NCBI RefSeq assembly: GCF_910594005.1 | Contig: NC_057817.1 | Location: 25,955,001-26,019,000 of the forward strand | From: Cervus elaphus | Lineage: Eukaryota > Chordata > Mammalia > Artiodactyla > Cervidae | Length of the DNA stretch: 64,000 nucleotides | Direction: 5' to 3' | Shown: positions 34,301 through 45,374 of the stretch, one piece after another | Position numbering within the stretch: position 1 is the stretch's first letter | How the letters are laid out: every line of letters starts with the position of its first letter | Translations under genes and position numbers: made by a program | Notes under the pieces: model-generated | Databases searched by the model: none | Told to the model about the DNA's origin: nothing | What the model saw: the letters and a program-made list of their open reading frames with translations, nothing else

Positions 34301-35602
34301 GGTAGCTGCCTCGGTACTCTGGCCAGGGCTGCAACAGATACTAGCACCCTTCCCTTCCACACGCAGACACCAGAAGCGGCTTCAGAAGGGGGCAGTATCT
34401 TCGGATCCCAGCGCAGCAACCCCCCCCCACCCAGTACTGGACCCCTCTTGCAGCTTGTCCACCTCCTGCTGAGGCTCAGGAGAGAGTGGATTGTGGTGGG
34501 GGGAAGGGGCCCACCCCCACAGATCAAGAACTGGGAGGAAACCTCAGGTTAGAGCAAGGGGGCCCTTAGGGCTCTCAAGTCTGTAAGATCAGTCTCTGTG
34601 GAGTCAATAAAAAGATAAGCAATCAGCGCATGGACTCCCTCCGCGGGTCTGAGGCTGCCGGGCAACGGTTGCATCCTTTTGGGCACATCTCTCTCCATTA
34701 GAGCAAAGCCACTGATTTTAATAATCCTTTTAGTGTGATTGTGGATTTTCAGACCAGCGGTTTATCCTGCACCCCGGGACACCTTACACCTCCAGCCGGG
34801 GAACTAGAAAGGAAAGGGACTTCTAGTTCCCAATCCTCATCTCTCCTCAGCCCAAGCCCAAGGTCCTAACGCAGGTCACCTAAGAGGACGGGCTGCTCCG
34901 AGGGTCCTCTGGCCTCTGGAGAGGATGAGGGGAGGGAAAAGGGCAGCCCCTCAGCCCCCGCAGCCCCACCCTCTTTCCTCCGCGGAGGGATTGTCCTGGG
35001 AGGCTAGCAACGCGACCCCATTTCTCCCCATAAAATTCCCATTTTACGAGCCAGTTTCACTGGCCCCTTCACCAAATGCTCTAAAATGAAGGAAATGTCT
35101 TAAAAACAGTCTGGAAACGGAGTCACAACCACTGGACCTTGGTCTCCAAATTCAGCTGCAGCAGCACACACACACAAAATGCCTTTTCTGAGCAGGATTG
35201 CCCTGCCCGGCCACCCCGCCACCAGGATCTCCGACCTCGCGGCGGAGCGGAGGCCGGGTTGGCCGGAGCCGCCATTCCCCGGTTTTAGCGCCTACTTAGG
35301 CTAGGACCCAGTCCGCGCAGATCAAAGTGAGCTCGCGGCATTTTTATGAGATCAACTTCAGTGGCTCTTTACTTGTAATCAGACGCCTGGGTCGAAAATG
35401 CAAAAGGGTACAGCCCATCAATCCAAAAAGGAAAGGGAGAGAGAGAGAGAAGGCGTCGGGTGAAAAAATTCAGGTGACACATAGCAAGAAGATTTGGGTC
35501 ACCCACAAAATAGACCCTTTGCCCGCAGCAAGAATGGTTTGAGGGTCTGTCCCAGCCTCCAGGCCTTGCTATTTCTCCCTGATTTCAGGAGCCAGGAAGC
35601 CT
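31396..35602. other. HOXC11-HOTAIR intergenic region
   Basis: No coding gene is recognised. Notable stretches are a PBX-like GTCAATCA (32110-32117) next to TTTATT, and an AT-rich block at 33260-33370. At about 35335-35350 a TTTTTATGAG motif lies 260 bp upstream of the HOTAIR start. Confidence 0.5.
33260..33370. promoter_or_regulatory. AT-rich posterior-Hox motif block between HOXC11 and HOTAIR
   Basis: It contains TTTATAGGG, TTTTTAATTATAATG, CTTTTATGGGG, CATTAAAC and GAATTTATTGG within about 110 bp. Enhancer function is inferred. Confidence 0.4.
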
Positions 35603-35690
35603 GACTCATCTGTGTTCTGAAGCCTGATCCAAAAGCATCCACACTGTGGACCTGCCATGTGTGGCTGCTTGCATTCCCTTGACCGAGCGG
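35603..35690 (+). ncRNA. HOTAIR: HOTAIR exon 1
   Basis: Begins GACTCATCTGTGTTCTG, similar to the human 5' end, and is followed by a strong donor GTAAGTCG at 35691. Confidence 0.8.
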
Positions 35691-36271
35691 GTAAGTCGCC
35701 TTCTGCTCCAGATTCAAAGTATCTTCCATTTTGCTGCTCCCCTTTCAGCAGTCTCCGGTCTCCGTGGTTCTCCGGTCACTACAGCCAGAATTGAGTTACA
35801 GGAAGATTCGCCAGAGATTTATCGCCTGGCCCCAAACTTGGAAAGCCTTGTTGTCATAAACAGCCATCTATTGTCTAGACTTTTATCTCCGGGTATGGAT
35901 CATGCATTATTGAGGCTCAGGAGACTCCGGCCTGACTATGTTGGGTGTCTGTGCAGCCCCCCTGCCCAATAGGGGCTCCTGGTGGGTAGGTTTAGCAGGG
36001 GATGCAAATGTGCATGTGCTTTGGGAGCTGGGCAGGTTCACCTGAGTGTCCCAGGGTGGGAGCTGGAAATATGGAAGGACTGCCTGTGCCTGGGAACATT
36101 CTGGTACATGTACTTGTGTGTTGGGTGAGAATTTGTCACGGTATGCTTTGTTTCTGGGGCATTTTAAGTGTTCCTGTCTGGGATTTTGCAGGTTTTATTA
36201 ACCTGCATCCGCTTGGCCTGTTTATGTCTCTTCAAAGCAGATCATCTGGTGTTTTTCAATTTTGGGCCCAT

Positions 36272-36274
<3 letters not shown>

Positions 36275-36306
<32 letters not shown>
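36275..36306 (+). repeat. (GT)n microsatellite in HOTAIR intron 1
   Basis: About sixteen uninterrupted GT units. Confidence 0.95.
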
Positions 36307-36308
<2 letters not shown>

Positions 36309-36934
36309 AGCTTCTCTGAGAAAAAGGGTTTGGGTGATACCTTTCCAGTCCCTTTCTCTCAGATTCCTGCACCCACCCTAAATCACATCTCAATCTCTGC
36401 CTTCTCTCCACAGCATCTGGCCCTGGTCCACTCACTGCCAGTCCCTAGTCTCCCCAGTAGCTACCAATTTTCTGTTCCAGGCACAAAATACATTTTTGCA
36501 GGATAAGGTCTGGCTATCTCTGTCTTTCCCACATTAGGGAAAAGTCCCAGCTCTTAATAAACTCCCTCCCTTCTTAGGACTCCCTTTCCCAGGGCTGAGG
36601 GAAACCTCAGGAAGGGCTTCCCCAGTCCATTCTGACCTTTAAAAGTACTCTCCACAGAATTCTAGAGAGTGCCAGAGAGGGCCTGCTGCTCCCTCCCTGG
36701 GGCTTCCTGGCTTCGAATGTCCTTACCCTGGCCACCCCCTCGGCCCCCAGAGCCCAGGCAGTAGGAGGTCTGCCCAGATTAAATGTCTGTAGGAGAGACA
36801 CTTATCACCTTAGAGCTCAGGGTCAGAGGCTGTTTTTGAAAGCCAGGCTCCTTTAACACCAGCAGAAATCATCAAATCCTCCCCCTTTGTTTTTCATTAT
36901 CAGAACACAGGGTGGGAGGGCTGCCCGCGCACAG

Positions 36935-37035
36935 GCCTGAGAGCTCCCTGACCACCCTCACTGCTCCTGGCTGCTCCCACCTGGGCCCCAGGCCCCACTT
37001 CAGGTTCCCGAGAACCCTTGGGTGCCCTCAACCAG
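36935..37035 (+). ncRNA. HOTAIR: HOTAIR exon 2
   Basis: The acceptor GCGCACAG is followed by sequence similar to human exon 2 (CACTGCTCCTGGCTGCTCCC). The exon ends CAACCAG before GTAGGT. The 5' edge is less certain. Confidence 0.75.
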
Positions 37036-37334
37036 GTAGGTCAAGAGGGAGGGGGCTGATTTTTCAGTTAAGAAGGGTGTAGGTGACAACCAGAAGGGGT
37101 TTGTGGGGCATCAGGTTTAACCAGAAGCCCGCCACCAGGGCTTGCTATGAGAATTCCCACGTAATAAGCAATGATTAGGCCTAAAAAGGGCAAGGTGGGC
37201 GCAGAGCAGGCGAAAACAGGAGAAGTCCTAGAGAGAGGTGAGTCCTTCACGGACACCTCCACGCCATATTCTCTCTCCCCCCGGCCCTAGTGCTGTACCC
37301 TGGAGGGACCCTGCCAAGGATTCCACTTCAGGCT

Positions 37335-37645
37335 CTTCTCTCTGGCCGCCTTTCTCCCCTCAGCCCGCCCGCTGCCCGCTGCCTGGGCCGCCGCGGCGGC
37401 TCGGGAACTCGCTTCCCCTCCGGCCCGCCGGCTGCGGCGCCGCCTCACTCCGCCGGTCTCTCCCTGACTCCTTCCATCCCTGCCTTCACACCCCGCCGCC
37501 TCCACCTCTCAGACCAACAGACATCTAATGCCCTTGTCTCTCCGTACCCAAGGCCTAGGCTCAGCCGGCTCAGCGCTCGCGGATCGCCGCCGCGCCACCG
37601 GGTCCTTGCGCTTCGCTCCCCGTCCCCCGCTTCAGCCTCCTTCTT
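37335..37645. promoter_or_regulatory. CpG-rich segment inside HOTAIR intron 2
   Basis: Dense CpG (GCCGCCGCGGCGGCTCGGG, GGCGCCGCCTCACTCCGCCG) for about 300 bp between AT-richer flanks, about 250 bp upstream of exon 3. It may be an internal promoter for a shorter HOTAIR form. Confidence 0.4.
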
Positions 37646-37892
37646 TGCTAGTTGCTGGGTTCAACCGCTTCTCTCTCTCACTTTCCCGTTTCTCCCCCAC
37701 CCCTTTCAGCCTCTCGATGTGAGAAATAAATAAATCCAAGTCCTCTGCTTCATCAGCCCTCCCCATTCTTGCTGCCTCATTCCCCTCCTCCTTACCGAGT
37801 GTACCGCCTTGTTTTGGACGGAAATCTGAACAGTCAGACATCTAAGCTGTAAATGAACTTTTTTTCTTTGTGACGGCTAATTTTCTCTCCAG

Positions 37893-38002
37893 TTCTTAGG
37901 TCCCATTCCGCTTCGCGGTAGAATGAAAGGGATTTAGAAGTCTGCAGTATTGGGAAGAGGGAGTGGAGAGACGGAGCCCAGAGTTACAGACGGTGGCGAG
38001 AG
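37893..38002 (+). ncRNA. HOTAIR: HOTAIR exon 3 equivalent, donor apparently non-canonical
   Basis: CCGCTTCGCGGTAGAATG and CCCAGAGTTACAGACGGTGG correspond to human exon 3. The acceptor may be CTCCAG (start 37893) or CTTAG (start 37900). At the human-equivalent end (GCGAGAG) the next bases are ATACGG, so the GT donor is missing. Confidence 0.65.
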
Positions 38003-38039
38003 ATACGGAAGAAGGAGAGATACCGAGAGAAAAAGAGGC

Positions 38040-38095
38040 ACTGGGGTGGGGAGAGGGAGGGAGGGAGGGACGGAGGGAGGGGGAGGGGGCCCCAG
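38040..38095 (+). repeat. (GGGA)n purine-rich low-complexity tract
   Basis: GAGGGAGGGAGGGAGGGAC-type repeats with runs of G, between HOTAIR exons 3 and 4. It has G-quadruplex potential. Confidence 0.8.
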
Positions 38096-38207
38096 CTGGC
38101 GGGAGCGGAGCCAGAGAGAAAAGGAGAGAAAAGTTTCCCGGAGTCTTCATTAGTTGACTTCTGTGTCCACTGCTTCCCCCAGCCGGCCGAGCTCACCCCC
38201 AATAAAG

Positions 38208-38336
38208 GAAGGAGGGGGGTCTTTATTTTTTTTTTTAAGGCCCCTAAGACTCCAGTGTTTACAAGACCAGAAATGCCACGGCCACGTCCTGGCAGAAAGA
38301 AAGGCTGAAATGGAGGACCGACGCCTTCCTTATAAG
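38208..38336 (+). ncRNA. HOTAIR: HOTAIR exon 4
   Basis: Highly similar to the human exon: TGTTTACAAGACCAGAAATG and the CCTTATAAG end before GTACGA. The acceptor is AATAAAG. This is the best-conserved short exon. Confidence 0.85.
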
Positions 38337-38439
38337 GTACGATGCTAACTTGACCTTCACTTTGTCATGGCGCCCCCCGCCCACCCAGACCGCTGCAGGC
38401 AGCCAGGCAGAGCCCAGGCGACCCTGGCCTCTGCCTTCC

Positions 38440-38625
38440 TGCTTTCTTTCTCTGTCAAATGTCTCTTCTTTTCTTTTCCCCCTCACTTCCTCCTTCCCCC
38501 TTCTCTCCCTTTCTTCCCCTTTTCCTACCCTTTCTTTTTTACTTTCTTCCTTTTTTTCCCCCTGCTGTTCTTCTTCCTCCTCTTTTCCTTTCACTCGTTC
38601 TTTTGATTCTTGCCTTCTGGTTTCA
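38440..38625 (+). repeat. Polypyrimidine tract in HOTAIR intron 4
   Basis: About 185 bases nearly all C/T (TTCTTTT, CCTTTCTTCC units) just downstream of exon 4. Confidence 0.75.
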
Positions 38626-39963
38626 TGGCTTCCCTTGATTCTCTTTCCTGGCCTTTCTGATGCAGTTTCTTTCTCGCTTCTTTCTTGATCTTTTGAATCT
38701 CAGGAACAGTAAATAATATTTTCAATACTCTCCCATCCCCACCGCAACTGACCTCCATGGTCCTCGCCTGGCTTCTGCCCCCATCCAGGTATCCCTGAGG
38801 AAGAGGGTCCAGGAAAGAAGGCAACTTTGGGATCACAGGGGCTTCATTCTGGGCCCAGTGCCCATTTGAGGATGGCAATGAACTTGGTTTTGGTAAGACT
38901 CTGTCTTCCTTTTGCTGGCCTCACCTGCCAGGTCTCTGTGACCCCAAGGGTCTTGAACTGAGGATGAAGCTCTTGTTGGGGGGGGGGGTATGGGGAGAGC
39001 AGAGACCACTGCTCTTGAGACTTAAGGGAAGGTTTAAGGAGTAAATTGCTGTTTGCCTTTCTCTGAGTTTTCAGCCTGTAAAATCCTAGCTATTTCACTT
39101 AAGGCATTTGGGGAGGGAATTTAGAGAAATAGGGATTTGGATATTCCCACACACATGAAAATAGAAAAGAGATTATTCAGGCCTCTCTGCTTTGCCTCTT
39201 GTTGCCTCCCAAGCTCCAACAAAGCTTCCAACATTAACTCTAATCACATCTTGTGTGGCTATAAAATAAATGATATTATGGACACCCCTATAATTATCTA
39301 TTATTCGCTTACTTGTGATAATTACAATACTGGATGAGGCAGATCTATGCAGACAAAGTAAAGCCAAGGAAATATGCTGAAAAATGAAAGTGAGACTCTG
39401 TCCATTCTTGAGTATGTTTCAGAATCTGTAAGCCTGCCAAGGACCTTAGAGGTTTAGGAGTAGCCATCTTGTAGGGGATGGGTTATATTGGGAGACCCTA
39501 CCACCTCTTTTTCCCCTTACACCCCCCTCTCCTCCCCTCTGCACAGACACCAGAGAGGATCAGACCATCAAAAGGAAATGCTTTCCCTCTCCCCCTACAA
39601 TTATCCGGATAATTGCATGACTCCTTCCTTGAATACTGCTGGATAGTCAGGTTGAGATTTCAGCAGGAAGTGCTTGGGAAGGGATTCCAAATGGGGGAAG
39701 CTGAGAGAGCCTGCTTTCTTACATTCCTAGACTTTATAGTTCTGTCTAGTGTTACATTGTTTCTTCAGGCAAAGATCTTTGTTTGCCTTCAGTCATATTT
39801 CTCCCTTCCCCCTCCCTTTCTCCCTCTCTCTCTCTCCACAACCCCCCCCCCCCCGCCTTTTGGTCCCTTTAAAGGAGATTCAGACCACTCTGCTCTTGAT
39901 AGGTGACTGTAAAAGTAAAATTAATTCTCCCCTCCCTTCTAGTATCAATATCTCTCTGTTCAG

Positions 39964-40029
39964 TATCCACACTGGTGAGAATAAACAGAATTAAGTGCTG
40001 CAACCCAAACCAGCGATTATATCCAAGGG
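39964..40029 (+). ncRNA. HOTAIR: HOTAIR exon 5
   Basis: TTCAG is followed by TATCCACACTGGTGAGA and AAGTGCTGCAACCCAAACC, matching human exon 5 apart from an insertion of about 11 nt. The human-equivalent end is CCAAG at 40027; the nearest GT is at 40030, so the 3' edge may be shifted by two bases. Confidence 0.7.
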
Positions 40030-40157
40030 GTTTTTTGGGGGGAGGGGAATGTTTTATTGTTGTTTTTGTTTGTTTTTTGTTTTCCTTTGGGCTTATTTAG
40101 GGGTGTTTACTCTACTGAGAGATAAGTAGGGGTATCTGTATTATTATTTTTACAAGC

Positions 40158-41955
40158 TCACTGGGGCCTGAGCCAGTATCAACTTGGTAGAAAAAGCAAG
40201 CTTGAAGCCAGAAAGCAAGCCAAAGGAGGGAAGAAAGTGCCAGACGGAGATGAAAAAGGACCACGCAGAGAAATGCGGGGAAAGGAGAAAGCAGCAGATT
40301 CCTGAACAAACATGGTGGAAGGCAAGACAGGCACTCATGGACAGAGGTTTATGTATCTTTATTTTTTTTTAATTTTTTAAAATTTGAGTCTTGATTTTAA
40401 AAAGGGAAAACTCAAGAAGGGGGGAGGGGAGAGGGAGTTATTCGAGTCACAGCATATCAACCCTAGAAGGGAAAAACACTGGATACACCGGATCCTCGGT
40501 GATCCTCGGTTTTGGATCACCTCTTCGATCCTTGGTCCTACATCGCTCTGGCTCCTACATTGCTCTGGCTCCGACCTGCCGCTGCCCCACAGACCCTTGG
40601 GCTGGGCCCTCGAAGTACCCCCCCCCCCACGGCCACCCGGGCTTCCTTGCTCTTCTTATCAGCTCCATCTTTATGACTGAGGCTTGTTAACAAGACCAGC
40701 GAGCTGGCCGCCTACATCTATCTCCGCAGCTCACGCTCAACCAAGCAGCGGCGGGTGTGGGGACTGGTGAGGCACTAATTAATTGATTCCTTTGGACAGT
40801 AAAATACGGCCGCATCTACACAGAACCCATCGACTCATAAACAATATCTCTGTCGGGTGTGAGTGTATTGTCTTTCAAAGAATTTCTCCATAGGCATGTG
40901 TCAGATAGTCCCAGATTTTTAGCTACTAAAGAAGGACCCAAGTGGACCTAATTTTTAGGGGGCCAAATCAGAGTTTGCTCAGCCCCCCAAAATGCTTTAA
41001 GTTATTACTGCCTCTGGAAAAGCATTGGGAATGGGTTTTGTTGAGAAAAACTTGACTTATGGGATAAATTTTCCCAGTTGCTTGAGATTGAGGTTGGAAA
41101 TGAGTCCAGGAGCTGGGCAGGCCAGAGTCTTCTTCCTGGTTGGCCGGGCAGAATGGGGCTGTGCTATGGAATTAGAGAGGAGCATAGAAGACAAGGTCCA
41201 GTCTTTACTTCATACTGCTTCCTAGGCTTGAATTTTGAAAGTAAATTTTTAAAAATTTAAACAATCCTCACTCTTCAAGGAGCCCTTGTATGCCCAGCAC
41301 ACACTCAGAACCTGCCTGTTACACGCCTTTCTTGGCTACAGCACTGCCCTAACTGGCAACCCAGAGTAACTGGATATTTATAGTAGGTCCAGAAGAACAA
41401 ATCCTAAGATAGAAAGGGTAAAGTAATTAGAAAATGCTAATTCCATGCAGGTGTGATATGTGCAGTTAGACACTGCTGCAAACAGGAGTTAGGGCTCAAA
41501 ATATAGACCCTGACCTCAGACAAGAGAGGCAACAGTTAAACAGAGACAGGAGACCAGTGATACAAATAATCCATGTAGATATAGAGGGTGTTTTGAAAAG
41601 ACAGAAATAATAGAAAGTACGGAAGGATAGAAAAGAGCTTCTGCTGATGGAGAATGTTATTGCTAATGCTTGGGCTTTCTCCTGATACTGTTTTTAAGAT
41701 TGACAGAGAAATGTGTACTATAAATATACAATACTATGTGAACCCAAAGTATGTACTTCAATGTATTTGGTACACATACACCATATATGGAAACGTAATT
41801 CACAGAATATATTTTTCATGTACTGAGTTGGTATGCACTTTGTGTATATATAATAACAAGATATATTTTCCATAAAGTTTTAAAATGTGGATATATTAAT
41901 AATAAGATAATACTATTAATATCTAATATAATTATTATTATCTGGATGCATTGTC
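40158..41955 (+). ncRNA. HOTAIR: HOTAIR exon 6 (terminal, long)
   Basis: The acceptor TTTACAAG is followed by CTCACTGGGGCCTGAGCCAG. Similarity to human continues, with gaps, through GCTAATTAATTGATTCCTTT, CACTTTGTGTATATATAATA and ATCTGGATGCATTG near 41955. The region 40380-40640 is poorly conserved and carries two tandem duplications. Confidence 0.8.
40491..40570 (+). repeat. Two small tandem duplications within HOTAIR exon 6
   Basis: GATCCTCGGT is directly repeated at 40491-40500 and 40501-40510. A 17-bp unit CCTACATCGCTCTGGCT (40537-40553) repeats as CCTACATTGCTCTGGCT (40554-40570) with one mismatch. Confidence 0.9.
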
Positions 41956-44900
41956 CATGTGCTGATTTTATATGACTTTTAGAGTGTATATACCCATGTA
42001 TTTAAATAGGTGCAGGACTGTACTGTCCCTGTGCAAGTGTACTGTTTATACATGTAAATGAATTTTTATATATGATGGATATACATGCTATATGTAATCT
42101 TTTTTTCAGGAGGGTGCTTTCCCATACAATAGGTGTGTACCTATGTTTGTATATTTTCTAGAGAAATATATTTTCCATTCCCAGAATGTACATGTAATAT
42201 AGATCTCTGTGCATCTTAGACTGTCTCAATATGTCGGTTATGTGGGCAGTATGTCCAGACGTACATTTTGTGGAACATCTTTTCCTTGCTCCGAATGTGG
42301 ACTATCTTTCACAGGGAGCTTTTGTAGCAAGAACTACCAGTGAGTTCCATCCTCACGGACCGGTCCTTGAAGTTCTCCACTCCAGATCATGAAAATTGAC
42401 AAACCAAAGGCTTGTCACAAAGCGACTCACACTCAGAGAGGAGAAGTCACCCCCAGGCAACAGGCTGGGTCGCACTGGCTAAAGGTTCTCTGCGTTTCGA
42501 TCTCTTCTAAGCCTCCGGTGCCAGGCTCCTGCGGGCGGCACAGGCTTTATTTAGGAGCCTGAGGCAGAGCCGCCGGCGGTGAGGAGCCCGGCGGGAGGGC
42601 CGGCCGCCACTGTGCGGACGCAGCGTGCCCAGCAGAGGGAGGCCATTTGGGAGAAAGGCCTGGTTCCCGCAGCCTGGCAAAGTCTGGGACTCAGGCTGCT
42701 CTTTGAAGTCACCCACAAACCCACGGAGCGTCTCCCCGGGCTGGGGCTCGGGGCTGATCAGCTGGGCGGGTCCGGGTCTTGGCGGTCTCCGCGGCTCCGG
42801 CCAGCAGGGGTCATCCCGTCATTCGCGGGGGCCGGCGGCCCTCGGGCGGCGACTGGCGCTGTTGGTTGGGCTGGCAGCTACGTGGGGCGGCGGGGCCGGG
42901 ACTGGGAGGCGGGCCGGGTTTCCTCTCCTTGGGATCCCGGGCGCCCCGGATCCGAGGTCGGGTCAAGCGCTCGGGGAACTGGACCGAGGTTCCAGAGCCC
43001 TGTCCGCCGGGCCGGGGCACGGAGCGCTCTGGATGCGGGGCGGGGAGCGAGCGGTCAGGCGCCCGTGTCGGACCAGCGGCAGGCGGGTCTTTGTCTTGGA
43101 GCCTGCAGCGGCGATCGCTAGCTCGGCGCCGGGCTGCCGTGGTGCGGGGCGTTCGGTGGCGGCGGGCCGGGGACGCACGCTTCCCTGCGGAAAATCGGCA
43201 GCTCCTTCTCGACGGAGGCAGACACCTTAGGGCGGCCGGTGGGGCCAAACACTCGGCTTATACGCGGCGTTGGGGTCCTTGGCCGCAGCCCACCTCGCGC
43301 TTAATTACGCTGGAACCTTCGGCGCCTCCATGTCCCCGCCGCTCAGAGAGGGTTGGGGGCTCCGGTATGCGTTTCCCACACGGGTCGGGGGCCTACAATC
43401 CTCTCCTACTTTCCGGGTGATGGCGGGGAGGATGGGCGGAAGCTCTGGCAGGTCCGGAACCCTAAGTCCCTGGGGTTTGCTTTGTTCAGATGGGGCCGGC
43501 GGTCCCTGCTTGGCTCTGGGTCTGAGCCATCGATCGCGCCGGCTTTCCGGCTGTATCAGCATCCGCAGAACCCGGGCTGCCGGGGCTCATCTCCCGTCAG
43601 TTCGATAGTGGCTTAAAATACCCTACCTGCGTCTACGCAGCGCAGAGTGGGGTAGAACTGGGTGATAATCAGGGTCAAATACACAACTCATTTGAATGGT
43701 ATAAGCTTACACATACACAACAGTGAAATTATTTTTTACCTGAATTATCCAGATAACTCTCCCCTTTTCTTGTCCCTCAAGACCCAATTACAGACACAGG
43801 ATGCTTTGTCTTAAATCAGTGGAGTGAGTTGTAGTTTGAGGGCTTAAACCAGACAAACAATTGCAAAATAGATGCAGTCTTTGCGCAGATACAGAGCTCA
43901 ACTGCACCCTGGGTTATTTAGGTTGAGGCTCCAACAGTGACCTTCTGTTTGTCCAGGAGAGCCAAGGACTTGTTATTTAGCCATTGGGAAGAGGTTATAG
44001 TGTTTTTTCCTTCCCTGACAGCCTCCCCAGTTATTGAGTCTCAGGGCCTGCATAGACAACACCCAACAAGGAAACTTTTCTCTCAGATCTTCACTGTCTC
44101 TGGGAATAAATCAAGGGAATAATTTGAAGATCAGTTATTCCTGACCTTCCTTCTTTCCTATTTAGCCAGAAATGCTTTCTCTGTTAACTTCCTGTATAGA
44201 TGTGGCTTAAGAAGAAGGGATTTAGGACCCTCTCCCCTTACCTTTATTTAGACCTAAGGGCAGCAGTCCAGTCCCTCCCCCCACCCAGCTCAAGGCTTCC
44301 AGAAGCTACCCAGCCCCCAGCCTCCCCTGAACTCTGTGGGCCCTTTATATGAGTACCCCTAAAGTTTGGGATCGCCTTCCTGCCTGAACCCCTCAGATGC
44401 ACACTCAGCAGGGGGTTGGGGTGAGGGAGGATAGGATTTGGTCTCAATCTGATACTTTTTCTAGTTGCAGGAATAAGAAAAGGAGGAGAGAAAGAGAAAG
44501 AAAGATTTCAGGGCAGGAGGCCTGGCTCAGGAGGCTGAGCTCTGGGGGGGCTCCTGCCATTCTGGAGCAGGCCCAGGAGGGTGGAGGAGGAGTATGGAGA
44601 AGACTCATGATTGGAGCCTGGCTGTGAGAAAGGGAAACTCGGGGAACAGAGGCTCATGGGTGGTGGAGGCAGAGGGAGGGTGTCCCATCCATAAGGAAGG
44701 AGTGAGGCAGAGGTGCCGAGGACTCACGGGCCCAGTTGGGACTAGACTCTGGCCCAGACTGGAGCCCCTCTCTAGCATGACCTGGAGGGGACTGCAGCTG
44801 ACAGAGATGGAGCCTCTATCACCAGCTTCAAGCTGTCTTTAGTACCCTGTCCAGTCATCTGACAGTGCACCAGATGTGCTCTCACAGTGAATCCACGGAG

Positions 44901-45370
44901 CTAGAACCATACAGCTCAAGTGTGGACCCACCAGCCCCTGCCCTATACCCCATGGCACTCTCACCATCCCATCTCCTACCCTGGCTTCACTTCTTGGAGT
45001 TCCTGCAGCTCAGACTTTGTTTCTGTGGTCCCACAGGTAGTGTCAGACTCCTCCAGGCTATCCACATGATTTGTACAACCCTGTGATCCTCAGATATCCC
45101 TCTCCTCCCCACTCATCTACCATCCCTCAATTTTCTTTCTGCTAGTAATTGCTTGGGACTGGAGATGGCAGCTCATCAACAGATCTTGGTTACTCATATA
45201 TTCTTGTCCATGCAACCGCTCATCCTTTATTATTGTAGGTTTATTATTTTTATTATTCATCTGAGCTGGAGAAAATAAAGCGGGTGAACAGCTAGAAGGT
45301 TGGGGAGCCCATTCTTTCTGGGCAGAGGAGACCACGTGTAGAGAGCCAGTTTAAATTTTTTTCTCTCAAA
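41956..45370. other. Intergenic region between HOTAIR and the HOXC12 3' end
   Basis: AT-rich up to about 42300, then a CpG island (42520-43620), then unremarkable non-coding DNA. No protein gene is recognised. Confidence 0.5.
42520..43620. promoter_or_regulatory. Orphan intergenic CpG island downstream of HOTAIR
   Basis: About 1.1 kb of high GC with very frequent CpG, bounded by AT-rich DNA on both sides. Plus-strand frames of 180-213 codons overlap one another in different frames and give Arg/Gly/Ala-rich translations with no family match, so coding is unlikely. A methylation-variable CpG island between HOTAIR and HOXC12 has been described in human, and this is at the same place. Confidence 0.6.
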
Positions 45371-45374
45371 AAAT

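Larger units (their letters stand above)
35603..41955 (+). ncRNA. HOTAIR: HOTAIR long non-coding RNA orthologue, six exons, antisense in orientation to the HOXC genes
   Basis: HOTAIR is a spliced, polyadenylated trans-acting lncRNA reported to associate with PRC2 and LSD1 complexes. Segments similar to each human exon, recalled from the reference transcript, occur in order on the plus strand. Exon 1 is about 35603-35690 (donor GTAAGT), exon 2 about 36935-37035 (donor GTAGGT), exon 3 about 37893/37900-38002, exon 4 38208-38336 (donor GTACGA), exon 5 39964 to about 40029, and exon 6 40158 to about 41955. The distances from HOXC11 and HOXC12 match those in human. Exon 4 and the terminal part of exon 6 are best conserved, and the middle of exon 6 is divergent with small duplications. 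No conserved ORF is present. The exon 3 donor position reads AT rather than GT. Ends are homology estimates. Confidence 0.9.

Noticed and set aside
36275..36306. CRISPR-like or tandem-array signals at the dinucleotide repeats
   Set aside because: Simple microsatellites with no spacer structure, in a vertebrate genome.
35603..41955. Short ORFs inside HOTAIR exons and introns
   Set aside because: None spans the splice junctions in frame, and none resembles a conserved peptide. HOTAIR is treated as non-coding.
42579..43420. Plus-strand ORFs of 180-213 codons
   Set aside because: They overlap each other in different frames inside a CpG island, have Arg/Gly/Ala-rich translations and show no domain or family resemblance.
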